A stretch of DNA of 64,000 nucleotides from an uncultured Porphyromonadaceae bacterium. Its GTDB lineage: Bacteria; Bacteroidota; Bacteroidia; Bacteroidales; Muribaculaceae. Position 1 is the stretch's first letter; each line of letters begins with the position of its first letter. Both the position numbers and the translations under genes were made by a program. Of this stretch, positions 53,356 to 63,103 are shown piece after piece. The notes beneath the pieces are model-generated. The model did no database searches. It saw nothing but the letters and a program-made list of their open reading frames with translations, and was not told the origin of the DNA. The stretch covers positions 186,001 through 250,000 of the forward strand of contig CANOLV010000001.1 in the NCBI GenBank assembly GCA_947567425.1. The letters run 5' to 3'.

Positions 53356-54756
53356 ATGGACATCCTTGAATTCGCAAAAGTGATAATGGGGCAACTCCCC
53401 TACGAGCCAACGCCGCAACAGATCGAACTGATAGCGGCGCTGGCTCGATTCTGTTCGGCAAGGACACCGAGCGACAGCGTGTTTCTGCTCAACGGCTACG
53501 CCGGCACAGGCAAGACCTCGCTGTGTGCCGCGCTCGTCCGCGCCCTCAACGGCGTAGGCATCGGGACGGTGCTTCTCGCCCCCACAGGCCGCGCCGCAAA
53601 GGTGTTCAGCGCCTTCGCCCAGCATCCGGCCTATACCATACACAGGCGCATATACTCCGTGGGAGGCAACGGCATAACACAGGACCGCGTGCTGCGTCTG
53701 GCCGAAAACCGCTCTTCAAATGTGGTATTTATCGTTGACGAAGCCTCGATGATCGGAGGCGATTCGTCGACCAGCAATCTGCTCGAACATCTCGTCCACT
53801 ATGTATACTCCGGCATAAACTGCCGTCTGATCCTTCTCGGCGACACCGCCCAGCTACCGCCGGTAGGATGCGACGAAAGTCCGGCCATGAGCGCACGCAC
53901 ACTGCACGGACTCGGACTCAGGGTGACCCGCGCCGTACTGACTGCCACCGTGCGTCAGGCCAAAGACTCAGGAATCCTTTACAACGCTACATGGCTCCGC
54001 AGAGCCATGCGGCAAAGCCCGCTTCCGGTGCCACGTCTGTGGGCCTCGCCGTTTGCCGACGTAGAGACTGTCGAAAGCTACGACATGGAGGAGGTGGTAA
54101 GCCGCTCGTTCGCGCAGACAGGCATCATGGACACCATCATAGTGACCCGTTCCAACCGACGCGCCACAGAATTCAACATGGCCGTCAGAAGCACCATACT
54201 GTACAAAGACGAAGAACTCGGTTCAGACGAAGTTCTGCTCGTAGGCAAAAACAATTACTTCTGGAGCAAGGAGGTCAAAGGTCTTGACTTCATAGCCAAC
54301 GGCGACATGGCCGTCGTCGAAAAAGTCTACGGCACCGAGTACCGCTACGAAATGCACTTTGCCGACGTCAGGCTGCGAATGCCCGACCGCGACGTGGCGT
54401 TCGACTGCAAAATAATGCTCGACACACTGACAAGCGACGAGGCCGCCGTCAGGCGACAGGAGATGATGGAGCTGTTTGAACGCATAGTGGCCGACCCCGA
54501 CGACGACACGGAGTCAGCGGCCACAAGGGCGGCCAACGCCATGAAAAGCCCCTATTTCAACGCTCTGCAGGTAAAATACGGCTACGCGCTGACATGCCAT
54601 AAGGCACAGGGCGGACAGTGGGCGCACGTCTATGTCGATCTGGGCTACATTCCCCCGGAGGCCATGGGCATGGAATTCTACAGATGGCTATACACGGCCG
54701 TCACCCGCGCCACCAAAAAGCTGTTCCTCATAAATCCCTCCGTAGAGGTAAAATAA
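53356..54756 (+). CDS. RecD-like ATP-dependent DNA helicase
   Basis: A 466-residue superfamily 1B helicase. Walker A GYAGTGKTSLC (about 46-56), motif II VDEASMIGG, motif III LLGDTAQLPPVG, and a UvrD-C-like C-terminus with YALTCHKAQGGQWAHVYVDL and YTAVTRATKKLFL. It is similar to the RecD2/Dda-type proteins common in Bacteroidetes; no RecB or RecC is present. Its ATG directly follows the cysS stop with no gap, implying translational coupling. Confidence 0.9.
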   Translation: MDILEFAKVIMGQLPYEPTPQQIELIAALARFCSARTPSDSVFLLNGYAGTGKTSLCAALVRALNGVGIGTVLLAPTGRAAKVFSAFAQHPAYTIHRRIYSVGGNGITQDRVLRLAENRSSNVVFIVDEASMIGGDSSTSNLLEHLVHYVYSGINCRLILLGDTAQLPPVGCDESPAMSARTLHGLGLRVTRAVLTATVRQAKDSGILYNATWLRRAMRQSPLPVPRLWASPFADVETVESYDMEEVVSRSFAQTGIMDTIIVTRSNRRATEFNMAVRSTILYKDEELGSDEVLLVGKNNYFWSKEVKGLDFIANGDMAVVEKVYGTEYRYEMHFADVRLRMPDRDVAFDCKIMLDTLTSDEAAVRRQEMMELFERIVADPDDDTESAATRAANAMKSPYFNALQVKYGYALTCHKAQGGQWAHVYVDLGYIPPEAMGMEFYRWLYTAVTRATKKLFLINPSVEVK

Positions 54757-54823
54757 CCCCTACGCACCGCCTTCGGAGAAAGGCGGAGGCCTACGGCATG
54801 ATTACAATACCGCCCACAGATGT

Positions 54824-54851
54824 AGGGACGCACGGTTCGTGCGTCCGCCGA
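54824..54851. repeat. palindromic repeat, copy 2
   Basis: Arms GGACGCACG (54826-54834) and CGTGCGTCC (54838-54846) flank a GTT loop. The same outside bases as copy 1 at 15966-15994 are present (TAG before, GCCGA after). It lies between the helicase gene and the Lrp gene, which converge, and near two further hairpins. Confidence 0.8.
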
Positions 54852-54852
54852 G

Positions 54853-54882
54853 AATAGCGCCCTATACAATCGGAGCGCTATT
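54853..54882. terminator. hairpin between convergent helicase and lrp genes
   Basis: An 8-bp stem, AATAGCGC/GCGCTATT (54853-54860 and 54875-54882), with a 14-base loop at the 3' end of the Lrp gene. No T-run follows. It may stop transcription in either direction, together with the adjacent palindromic repeat. Confidence 0.45.
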
Positions 54883-55342
54883 ATTCGCAGACGATCGGTA
54901 TCTGGCGGTTGATGCTGTCGTCGAGCGATATGAGAGTCTCCGTGCCGTTGACGCCGGGGATCATCTGAATCTTATCGTTAAGCAGCTCCATAAGGTGTTC
55001 GTTGTCGCGCGCATAGAGTTTGATGAGCATCGTGTAGGGGCCGGTAGTAAAGTGGCATTCCACCACTTCAGGTATCTTCTCAAGCTGAGGCACCACATCG
55101 CGGTACATGGCCCCGCGTTCAAGGTTGACCCCGATATAAGTACACGTCCTATAGCCAAGTTCCTTTGGATTGATATGGTAGCCGGAACCGGTTATGACAT
55201 TCAGGTCCACCATCCTTTGTATACGCTGGTGGATGGCGGCTCGCGAAACGCCGCATTCTATAGCAACGTCCTTGGATGGTATACGGGCGTTGCGCACGAT
55301 GATTTCAAGAATCTTTCTGTCAAGGTTGTCTATCTTGTCCAT
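54881..55342 (-). CDS. Lrp/AsnC family transcriptional regulator
   Basis: A 153-residue regulator: N-terminal winged helix-turn-helix (about 5-55; LDRKILEIIVRNARIPSKDV and SRAAIHQRIQRM) and a C-terminal RAM ligand-binding domain (about 65-145). Such proteins sense amino acids and control metabolism as octamers. A -7 box (TATTTTTG) lies at 55444-55437, about 90 bases upstream. Targets unknown. Confidence 0.92.
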   Translation of the reverse strand: MDKIDNLDRKILEIIVRNARIPSKDVAIECGVSRAAIHQRIQRMVDLNVITGSGYHINPKELGYRTCTYIGVNLERGAMYRDVVPQLEKIPEVVECHFTTGPYTMLIKLYARDNEHLMELLNDKIQMIPGVNGTETLISLDDSINRQIPIVCE

Positions 55343-55539
55343 TTCCGTAAAATTATCTCATTAAGATTGCTTATAATGCCGGCATCAATTTCATACCTCC
55401 TCTGATATATGTAACTTCAAAAGCCAGAACTAATGGCAAAAATACATAATAAAATTTAAAACGCAAGCAAAATGAAACATATTTTTACTCAAATGGGCAA
55501 AAAAGACACCCCAAACACGTTTTTATGACCATTCTGATG

Positions 55540-58320
55540 TCAATGGGCTTCGAGCCAGTTAAGGCCCACACCCGACGACACCTCGAGCGGCACCTTGCCC
55601 ACGTATGCATTGATCATATCGGCATGGACTATGGCTTTGACCTGCTCCAACTCCTCCGGAACGACGTTGAATATCAGTTCGTCGTGGACCTGCATTATCA
55701 TCTTAGACTTCAAACCGGCCTTCTCGAAATCGCGGGCCACCCTGACCATGGCCACCTTGATTATGTCGGCGGCCGAACCCTGGATAGGAGCGTTGACGGC
55801 ATTGCGCTCGGCATAACCGCGCACCACGGCACTTCGCGAGTTGATGTCGGGCAGCATCCGCTTGCGGCCCATTATAGTGGCGACATATCCATCCTGACGG
55901 GCCTTTTCGATTGACTCCGCGATATACTCCTTGATATGAGGATAGGTGCGGAAGTATCCGTCGATAAGTTCCTTGGCCTCCGAACGGGGCATGTGCAGGC
56001 GTTGCGACAGGCCGAATGCCGATATGCCGTAGATAATGCCGAAGTTGGCCGTCTTGGCCCGGCTGCGCTGCTGCGGCGTCACCTCGTCAAGACCCACATG
56101 ATAGATCTTCGCCGCCGTAGACTGATGGATGTCGGCGTCGGAGATGAAAGCATCTATCATATCCTTGTCGCCGCTGATGTCGGCTATAAGCCTCAGTTCT
56201 ATCTGCGAATAGTCGGCGCTCATAAACAGGTCGCCGTCATCGGCGATGAAAGCACGTCGTATCTCACGGCCGTCGTCGGAGCGTACCGGTATATTCTGCA
56301 GGTTGGGATTGGTCGATGAGATGCGGCCAGTCGCCGTCACAGTCTGATTGTATGTGGTATGGATTTTACCGGTGTACGGATTCACCAATGCCGGAAGCGC
56401 GTCGACATACGTGGTCAGCAATTTCCTCAGACCGCGTATGTCAAGAATCAGCCCCACGAGCGGATGTGCGTCGCGGTACTTGTCAAGAATCTCCTCTGTG
56501 GTCGAATATCCCCCCTTCTTAGTCCGCTTGGCCTTAGGATCGAGCTTAAGCCGTTCGAAAAGCACCTCCCCCACCTGCGACGGCGAAGCTATATTGAACT
56601 CTGTACCGGCCAGCCGGTATGCCTCGGCCTCCATCTCGCGCAGACGCGCGGTGAATCCCCGCGACAGCTCGGCGAGCACATTCACGTCGATCCTGACACC
56701 GGTCCACTCCATATCGGCAAGCACTCTGACCAGCGGAAGCTCGATCTCGTCAAGCAGCTTACCGTGGTCCTGCTCAGATATAAGCTTCGACAGCACCCCG
56801 TAAAGCCGGAGCGTCATGTCGGCCTCCTCGCAGAATCGGACATTCTCCTCACCGTGGGCCACCGCCTCACCTTTCTTGCGGATACGGGCATCCTCCGTAT
56901 AGTCGACAGTATGATAGCCGAGATATGCGGCCGCAACGCGCGGAAGCGCATGGTTCATCTCCGGTTCGAGGAGATAATGGGCTATGGCCGTATCATAGTA
57001 AGGAGCGGTGAGGTCTATGCCTTCGCGCCGGAGCAGAATGATGTCGCGCTTGACATCGTGGCTCACCACCGTCACCTCTGCCGACGTAAACAGCCGCCTG
57101 AGGTTCGACACCAAGGCCGCACGTCGCTCAGGATCGTCGGGCACGGGCATGTAGCAGGCCTTACGTTCGCCTGTCGAAAGAGCCGTTCCGCGCCACACCG
57201 ATGTCATATCTTCAGGCCCCACGGCATACATGGCCACACCGACAACGCCGCACGACAGAGCCTCGTCGACCACCTTTCTGTAGCCGTCGGCATCGGATAT
57301 GACCGCATATTCCGCATCCGACGGATCATATTGCCCAGCCAGAGGTGCCGTTCCGGTCTGGTCAGGCACGTCGAACAACGACATCATCTGTCCCTCTCCG
57401 GCCTGACGCACCTCCTGGGCCGTGACTATTCCCGCATTGACGGCCTTGCGGTCGTTGATTCTGCTTATGAACGTGCGGAACTCCAGTTCGGTGTATATCC
57501 TGACCAATTCGTCGGTGTCGGCTTCACGCTTGAGGAGCGAATCAAGGTCGATGTCCACAGGAACGTCGGTGCGTATGGTAGCCAGGAACTTTGAAAACCG
57601 GATCTTGTCGGCGTTCTCGATCAGGCGCTTCTGCAGCGCCCCCTTGATCTTGTCGGTATTGTCGAGCAGACACTCCACACTGTGCCATTCGCCGATCAGC
57701 TTCACGGCCGTTTTCTCGCCCACGCCGGGGCATCCAGGAATATTGTCGACAGAGTCGCCTTCGAGCGCAAGGAGGTCGATCACCTGTATCGGCGATTCTA
57801 TGCCATACTTTCCGCACACCTCCTTGGGGCCTCTGATCTCCATCTCGCCCCCCTTCATCGACGGTTTGTACATGAACACGCGGTCGGTGACGAGCTGACC
57901 GTAGTCCTTGTCGGGGGTCATCATGTATGTCACGAATCCCTCCTTCTCGGCCCGGTGCGACAATGTCCCTATCACGTCGTCGGCCTCGAAGCCCTTGACC
58001 TCGACTATCGGTATGCCGTAAGCCGCGATTATATCCTTTATGTAGGGCACCGACTTGGTGATGTCCTCAGGCTGGGCGTCGCGCTGGGCCTTGTATTCAG
58101 GATAAGCCTCATGCCGGAACGTCGGCCCGGACGGGTCGAAACAGACTGCTATATGAGAGGGCGACTCCTTCTTGATCACCTCCTCCAGAGTATTTACGAA
58201 GCCGAATATGGCAGATGTGTTGAATCCCTTGGATGTCATCCTCGGAGCACGTATCAGAGCATAGTATGCGCGGTATATCAGAGCGTATGCGTCGAGCAGA
58301 AATAGTTTTTTGTCGTTCAT
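55540..58320 (-). CDS. polA: DNA polymerase I (proofreading site apparently lost)
   Basis: A 926-residue Pol I: N-terminal 5' nuclease (about 1-300; LFLLDAYALIYRAYYAL, GFEADDVIGTL), a central 3'-5' exonuclease-like domain (about 325-520) and a C-terminal polymerase domain (DYSQIELR and QVHDELIF hold the catalytic acids). In the central domain the Exo I DxE motif is replaced (GVVGVAMYAVGPE); the Exo II aspartate (HDVKRD) and Exo III region (FCEEADMTL) persist. It therefore probably lacks proofreading. The ATG at 58320 is preferred to an upstream TTG. Confidence 0.96.
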   Translation of the reverse strand: MNDKKLFLLDAYALIYRAYYALIRAPRMTSKGFNTSAIFGFVNTLEEVIKKESPSHIAVCFDPSGPTFRHEAYPEYKAQRDAQPEDITKSVPYIKDIIAAYGIPIVEVKGFEADDVIGTLSHRAEKEGFVTYMMTPDKDYGQLVTDRVFMYKPSMKGGEMEIRGPKEVCGKYGIESPIQVIDLLALEGDSVDNIPGCPGVGEKTAVKLIGEWHSVECLLDNTDKIKGALQKRLIENADKIRFSKFLATIRTDVPVDIDLDSLLKREADTDELVRIYTELEFRTFISRINDRKAVNAGIVTAQEVRQAGEGQMMSLFDVPDQTGTAPLAGQYDPSDAEYAVISDADGYRKVVDEALSCGVVGVAMYAVGPEDMTSVWRGTALSTGERKACYMPVPDDPERRAALVSNLRRLFTSAEVTVVSHDVKRDIILLRREGIDLTAPYYDTAIAHYLLEPEMNHALPRVAAAYLGYHTVDYTEDARIRKKGEAVAHGEENVRFCEEADMTLRLYGVLSKLISEQDHGKLLDEIELPLVRVLADMEWTGVRIDVNVLAELSRGFTARLREMEAEAYRLAGTEFNIASPSQVGEVLFERLKLDPKAKRTKKGGYSTTEEILDKYRDAHPLVGLILDIRGLRKLLTTYVDALPALVNPYTGKIHTTYNQTVTATGRISSTNPNLQNIPVRSDDGREIRRAFIADDGDLFMSADYSQIELRLIADISGDKDMIDAFISDADIHQSTAAKIYHVGLDEVTPQQRSRAKTANFGIIYGISAFGLSQRLHMPRSEAKELIDGYFRTYPHIKEYIAESIEKARQDGYVATIMGRKRMLPDINSRSAVVRGYAERNAVNAPIQGSAADIIKVAMVRVARDFEKAGLKSKMIMQVHDELIFNVVPEELEQVKAIVHADMINAYVGKVPLEVSSGVGLNWLEAH

Positions 58321-58388
58321 TTGACCCAATTTTAGTTATTGCAACAATAAAAGTACCCTAAATGTACGCATAAAATTGCAACTTTTAC

Positions 58389-58396
58389 TAATTTTG
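58389..58396 (+). promoter_or_regulatory. -7 box for the polyprenyl synthase gene
   Basis: TAATTTTG at 58389-58396 lies 18 bases before the ATG at 58414. No good -33 box was found in the divergent 93-base gap shared with polA. Confidence 0.4.
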
Positions 58397-58413
58397 CACC
58401 ATATTTTGCTTCC

Positions 58414-59388
58414 ATGACGAGTATCGACAACATACTGCAGACTATCTCACCGGAATTGAAGGAGCTGAACCAGTGCATGGTGCAGGCTCTCGCCACTTCC
58501 AATCCGCTGATGAACGAGATCGTTACGAACTATCTTAAGGTCAAAGGCAAGCAGATACGCCCTGTACTCGTCATACTGAGCGCCAAAATGTTCGGGCAGA
58601 TCAACAAGGCCACTACGGCTGGCGCCGCGTCGATCGAGATGCTCCACAATGCCTCGCTGATACACGATGACGTGGTCGACGATACATCCATGAGGCGCAA
58701 CCGTCCGACCATAAACGCCATCTGGGACAATCATATCGCCGTGCTTGTGGGCGACTTCTTCACTTCGACTTCACTGCGCATGGCCGTCGAGACCGACAAT
58801 CTGCAGATAATAGCCACAATAGCTGAACTGGGACGAACCCTGTCGCTCGGCGAAATCGACCAGATCAACAAGGCCCGCACACATGTGCTCGACGAAAAGG
58901 CATACCTCGAAATCATAGCCAAAAAGACTGCGTCGCTCTTCGTGGCGTGCGTACAGATGGGCGGCCTGTCAGTCGGAGCAGATCCGGAGAGAATAGAACG
59001 ATTGGCCAAATTCGCCTACAATCTCGGCCTCTGCTTCCAGATAAGAGACGACATATTCGACTACTTCGCCGATGCCGAGGTGGGAAAACCGACCGGCAAC
59101 GACCTCCGTGAAGGAAAAGTCACACTGCCGCTTCTCCATGCGCTATCGCGCACCGAACTGCCGCGCCATGAAGAAATGCTCAAGCTCGTGCGCTCGGAGA
59201 ATCTTGACGCCGATTCAATAGCCGCGCTGATCGGATTTGCTGTCGACAACGGCGGAATCGACTATGCCTACAGCCGCATGGCCCAGCTCCGCGAGGAAGC
59301 CGTGGAGATAATATCCGATTTCCCGGACAATCCTACACGTAAAGCTTTCATCGGCCTGTTTGACTACATCATCGCCCGCAACTATTGA
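58414..59388 (+). CDS. polyprenyl diphosphate synthase
   Basis: A 324-residue trans-prenyl transferase that extends isoprenoid chains, probably for menaquinone side chains. Both aspartate-rich motifs are present: DDVVDD starting at D85 in SLIHDDVVDDTSMRR and DDIFDY in CFQIRDDIFDY. Length and sequence fit octaprenyl/heptaprenyl-type enzymes; exact chain length is not clear. Its last seven bases overlap the 3' end of the converging small basic gene. Confidence 0.94.
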   Translation: MTSIDNILQTISPELKELNQCMVQALATSNPLMNEIVTNYLKVKGKQIRPVLVILSAKMFGQINKATTAGAASIEMLHNASLIHDDVVDDTSMRRNRPTINAIWDNHIAVLVGDFFTSTSLRMAVETDNLQIIATIAELGRTLSLGEIDQINKARTHVLDEKAYLEIIAKKTASLFVACVQMGGLSVGADPERIERLAKFAYNLGLCFQIRDDIFDYFADAEVGKPTGNDLREGKVTLPLLHALSRTELPRHEEMLKLVRSENLDADSIAALIGFAVDNGGIDYAYSRMAQLREEAVEIISDFPDNPTRKAFIGLFDYIIARNY

Positions 59389-59843
59389 CCCCGGCCCGGC
59401 GTCATTCCTCGCCTGAGCCTTCCCGCTGTCTGACGCGACCTGCGCTTCGCATTGCGCTTCGCCGCTTCCGCTATCTCTCGCGCCGGACTGCGCCTCGCAT
59501 CGGCCTGACGCGTGGCTTTATGCTCCGACACGTCTCCTTCAGGGCTGACCTCAGGCTTCGGGCACACATCTTCGACCGGTCTTTCAACCGCGACCGCCGG
59601 CTTCGGCACCGCCGACTTCCTGCGTCTCGCTTCACGGAGCCTGCTCCTTCGGTCCACTATCTTTTTGATCAGAAGAAACGCCATCATCTCGGCACCGTCA
59701 AGTCCTTCCGGCATGATACCTTCCGACTGATAGCCGCGTATGGCACTCTCAACCACCTGCCGTCTGTCTGCGGGCAGAAGTCCTATCATCTCTTTCCATT
59801 CACGGTCGAAGCGCGGACGGCGCTCTGTGTTTTTCATAGTCAT
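59382..59843 (-). CDS. small basic protein, DUF6291-like N-terminus
   Basis: A 153-residue protein. Residues 1-68 form a helical domain (FDREWKEMIGLLPADRRQ, GIMPEGLDGAEMMAFLLI) like DUF6291 and replication-associated proteins of Bacteroidetes. The remainder is a Lys/Arg/Ala/Pro-rich tail, probably disordered and nucleic-acid-binding. A plus-strand open frame covers nearly the same bases, but this one has the more protein-like N-terminal domain and a TATCTTTG box upstream (59882-59875). Function unknown. Confidence 0.6.
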   Translation of the reverse strand: MTMKNTERRPRFDREWKEMIGLLPADRRQVVESAIRGYQSEGIMPEGLDGAEMMAFLLIKKIVDRRSRLREARRRKSAVPKPAVAVERPVEDVCPKPEVSPEGDVSEHKATRQADARRSPAREIAEAAKRNAKRRSRQTAGRLRRGMTPGRGQ

Positions 59844-59874
59844 ATCGTTTTTTTATTTGTGTGAAACTGCTCTG

Positions 59875-59882
59875 CAAAGATA
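59875..59882 (-). promoter_or_regulatory. -7 box for the small basic protein gene
   Basis: The minus strand reads TATCTTTG (59882-59875), about 32 bases before the ATG at 59843. The -33 element is not clear. Confidence 0.45.
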
Positions 59883-59985
59883 ATATGCCCGCCGGCGTTT
59901 GATACTGCAAAATTGGGAAAAAAGTTTTACCCTCCCCAACGACGACATGCCATAATCGACTCTAACACAGAGAGCTACAAAGCAA

Positions 59986-60019
59986 CGGGGTCCGCCGACA
60001 TGACAGTCAGCGGACCCCG
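59986..60019 (-). terminator. terminator after the M6 protease gene
   Basis: A 10-bp stem CGGGGTCCGC/GCGGACCCCG (59986-59995 and 60010-60019), continued by GAC/GTC, with a 6-base loop. It lies 40 bases past the stop of the minus-strand protease gene. The downstream T-run is weak. Confidence 0.65.
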
Positions 60020-60059
60020 CATAGTGATAAAAACAATAACAGCTATATATCTTATCTTA

Positions 60060-62873
60060 CTATTTTACAAGTTTGTAGGCCTTGTTTCCGACCTTGACCA
60101 CGTATATGCCGTCGGACTCAAGACGATAGCTCGACTCTCCGGCCTGCTTCATGTCGCTTATGAGCATCATGCCCGATACGGTGTAGACCTCGACCTTCGC
60201 GGCATCGGCTGTAGTCACCACAAGCATATCGCCCTCCACGCGGCAAGCGACGGCCTGCCCGTCGGCACCGATCTCATCGATGGCCGAAGTACCCGCAGTG
60301 GTCACTGCCACCTTCTCGGAGTCACGCGACTTGAGCGTACCCTGATGTGCCCTTACCGAGTAGAAGTAGAGCGTACCCTCTTCCAGACCGTTCACGGTCA
60401 GAGTGGTAGCCGATCCGGCCGGCACGTCGGTCTTATCTTCCATCGGGAAGTAGTCGCGCTCCTCTTTGGTGGTGATCTTAACGTCGTCGATCACAATGTT
60501 GCTCATAGAGCCCTTGTTATGTACCAGGCGCACCTGATGCACGTCCGGGCCAAGCACCGACTCGTCATAAGTGAATATCTTCCATGCAGTGGTGGCCGGT
60601 TTTTCGGTCTTGACCACCTTCCATCCGCCCGCTCCGTCGGGAACGCACACGTCCAAAGTGGAATTGCCCTGCTGACGGCCTCTCGCGCCGAATGAAAGCG
60701 ATCCGATAGACTGCTCCATCTCAGGCGACTCCAGATAGTGGCCGTCGGTATTGAAGGTCAGCGAGGGCGATGCATCGCCGAAATATCCTTCGATAGTGGC
60801 AAAGCTCTTGGAATTGGTAGACCATCCTTGTGCAACCTCCTTATTGGTAAAGTCAGCAGAACTTGTCACGGAAGGTATAGTCTTCGAATTGTATACCGTC
60901 ACTGTATATGATTCGGCTCCCTGAAGGGCCTCCCAGTTAGCGGCAAATGAATTGGCGGTTATGGCGGTGGCATCGAGAACTTCCACGGCATGGTAGTCAA
61001 CCGTTCCGAAGGGAGTCTCAAACTCGGAAGTCTTGCCGGCATAGAAATTGCCGGAACTGTAGTAGACCGTGTATATGTACTTGGTCTCGCATGTGAGTCC
61101 GGTCAATTTATATGATGTGCCGTTGACTTTGGCGCGGTTGACGATCTTGACACCGTCCGTAGTCTCCACATCGACAAAATACTGGCTGACGCCGTTCACA
61201 GCCTCCCAATTCAGAGTGGCGGTCTCGGCGTTCATGTCGGTCGGAGCAAGCAGGTTCAATGAAGCCGACTCCTCAAGCACACCGCCCTTGAACTGGAAGT
61301 AGATCGTCTTGTTGCTCTCGCGGATGTCGGTGATAGGCTTGTCGAGGCGGACGTTGGTCCAGGTAATCATCGACGGATTGGTGTCGTCGGTGAATTCGGT
61401 CACTTTCTTCGTTCCGGGGAATGCATCGCCTGAACGCGTTCCTTCGGTCTGGGTGCCGTCGGCCTCCTCGATGTCCACACGCTGGTGTGTGGGAGTGTCG
61501 TTGACCTTATTGCTGCGCCATACTGACGCATTGTAGTCGATATGCCAGATGAGCATGCCATGGTGGGGTATGTAAAGGTCCCATGCGGTCTGCTGGCGGT
61601 TCTCGACAAGATAGTATTCGGCATCCTTGGCCGTGGTGATGCGGTAAGCCGAATTATAGTCCTCCGATATGGGCTTAAGAGTCACATTGGCAGGGTCTTC
61701 GAGAATCTCCGGCGTGATCCATCCGAGCACGAAACGCTCGTAGGCACTGTGGGTCGGCGGAGTGCGCTGGTTGTTGCTGTAGCTGCCCTGGTCCATCACG
61801 CTCCAACTTCCGGGGGTGAACGCTCCGGTATAGCTTGTAGAATAGAGGTCGGGGAGTCCCATCACGTGGGAGAATTCATGGCAGAACGTACCGATGCCGG
61901 TCAGCACATCGCCCGAATATGTACGGCTCAGCTCGCCTGAGCATGCATAATGGTCGATGACCTTGTTGTCGAGCTTACAGTATAGTCCGCCACCTTGATA
62001 GACATACCAGGCATGGGGCCAGATGGCGTCGTCTATGCCGGTGTCGGCCTCGCCGTTGCCGGCGTAGAACACATAGACATTGTCGACAAATCCGTCGTTG
62101 TCGGTGTCATAAAGCGAGTAGTCTATATCGTCGTCGAGCAACTGGCAGGCATCTCGGATCATTTGCGCGGCGCGGACATCGTTGCCTCCGGAAGTGGTGT
62201 GCGCACCGTAGTATGCACGCGGGTTAGGAAGCGTGACAGGTCCGAACACATCGAACTGAGGCTCAAACTGGCCGTTGGAGCTGGCCGTGAAGAAGTCAAA
62301 CGCCGATCCGGTGGCTCCACCGTCGGTATATCCGGCCTCGTTCATAAGTCTGTCAAATGCCAGATGAGGCTCGGGAGTGGCAAATTTGACATCGGTGTAT
62401 TCGGCCAGAATGACGAGGATGCGCTGCTTTCCCTTAGTCGGGAAAGTCATGGAGATGACCTCGTTGGTTCCGGCCCGGCTCGGCGACTTCAGAGTGAACA
62501 TGTCGGCCGACATGCGCTCGTTCTCAAGGATTCCGAGGGCGACCTCCTTGTCGTAGCCGCTCAGCAGGGTCTTTGCCTCAGCGGTGCGGTGGGCCTCGTC
62601 AGTCACACGGACATCGGTCATTACGAGCTTTCCGTCGCGCGGAACCATGTATCGCAGCACATTGTCGCTGTCGGCCTTGACGACATAGCCGTCGGCCGTA
62701 GTGGCAAAACTATGGTGCTCGTCGCCGTAAAGGCGTATGTCCACTACTGTACCGTCAGGCATCGTATATGGTATGAGACCCTGCTTGGCCGGTACGGCAT
62801 GGGCAGGGGCAACACCTCCCAGCATCAGGGCAAGGGCGGCGGCAAACGTTGTGATTGATTTATTCAATTTCAT
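60060..62873 (-). CDS. secreted M6 family metalloprotease with type IX-like C-terminus
   Basis: A 937-residue secreted protease. Signal peptide to AHA (about residue 26), propeptide-like region (about 27-125) and M6/immune-inhibitor-A-like catalytic domain (about 140-430) with the zinc motif HEFSHVMGLPD at 332-342. Fibronectin-type III modules (about 535-625 and 630-680) and a MAM-like/adhesive domain (about 685-820) follow, then a final ~75 residues (VEVYTVSGMMLIS ... GIYVVKVGNKAYKLVK) that fit a type A sorting domain. It probably degrades host or dietary protein at the cell surface. Confidence 0.92.
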   Translation of the reverse strand: MKLNKSITTFAAALALMLGGVAPAHAVPAKQGLIPYTMPDGTVVDIRLYGDEHHSFATTADGYVVKADSDNVLRYMVPRDGKLVMTDVRVTDEAHRTAEAKTLLSGYDKEVALGILENERMSADMFTLKSPSRAGTNEVISMTFPTKGKQRILVILAEYTDVKFATPEPHLAFDRLMNEAGYTDGGATGSAFDFFTASSNGQFEPQFDVFGPVTLPNPRAYYGAHTTSGGNDVRAAQMIRDACQLLDDDIDYSLYDTDNDGFVDNVYVFYAGNGEADTGIDDAIWPHAWYVYQGGGLYCKLDNKVIDHYACSGELSRTYSGDVLTGIGTFCHEFSHVMGLPDLYSTSYTGAFTPGSWSVMDQGSYSNNQRTPPTHSAYERFVLGWITPEILEDPANVTLKPISEDYNSAYRITTAKDAEYYLVENRQQTAWDLYIPHHGMLIWHIDYNASVWRSNKVNDTPTHQRVDIEEADGTQTEGTRSGDAFPGTKKVTEFTDDTNPSMITWTNVRLDKPITDIRESNKTIYFQFKGGVLEESASLNLLAPTDMNAETATLNWEAVNGVSQYFVDVETTDGVKIVNRAKVNGTSYKLTGLTCETKYIYTVYYSSGNFYAGKTSEFETPFGTVDYHAVEVLDATAITANSFAANWEALQGAESYTVTVYNSKTIPSVTSSADFTNKEVAQGWSTNSKSFATIEGYFGDASPSLTFNTDGHYLESPEMEQSIGSLSFGARGRQQGNSTLDVCVPDGAGGWKVVKTEKPATTAWKIFTYDESVLGPDVHQVRLVHNKGSMSNIVIDDVKITTKEERDYFPMEDKTDVPAGSATTLTVNGLEEGTLYFYSVRAHQGTLKSRDSEKVAVTTAGTSAIDEIGADGQAVACRVEGDMLVVTTADAAKVEVYTVSGMMLISDMKQAGESSYRLESDGIYVVKVGNKAYKLVK

Positions 62874-63103
62874 ATAATTGATGAATTATGTTCGGCAAAT
62901 TACCGGTGTCGCTTACTTTTCTATGAAAGGAGAAACCTTATCCGCAAATTTAATCATTCCCGATGACAAAATGCAGTATCGGGGCATAAATTTTTATCAA
63001 AATTTGCGGTATTTATGCACAAAAACCCCATTTGCCGTCGAAATGGCTATCTTTTATGCCTTCCAACATCTTAGATGCGGAATTTATTTTTGACTTCTCA
63101 CCA

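Noticed and set aside
56359..57594. 411-codon plus-strand frame opposite polA
   Set aside because: Shadow frame produced by codon bias; polA carries all polymerase motifs.
59385..59864. 159-codon plus-strand frame opposite the small basic protein
   Set aside because: Very Arg/His-rich and begins at the end of the prenyl synthase gene; the minus-strand frame has a domain-like N-terminus and a -7 box.
61995..62858. 287-codon plus-strand frame opposite the M6 protease
   Set aside because: Antisense to the catalytic domain with an intact zinc motif.
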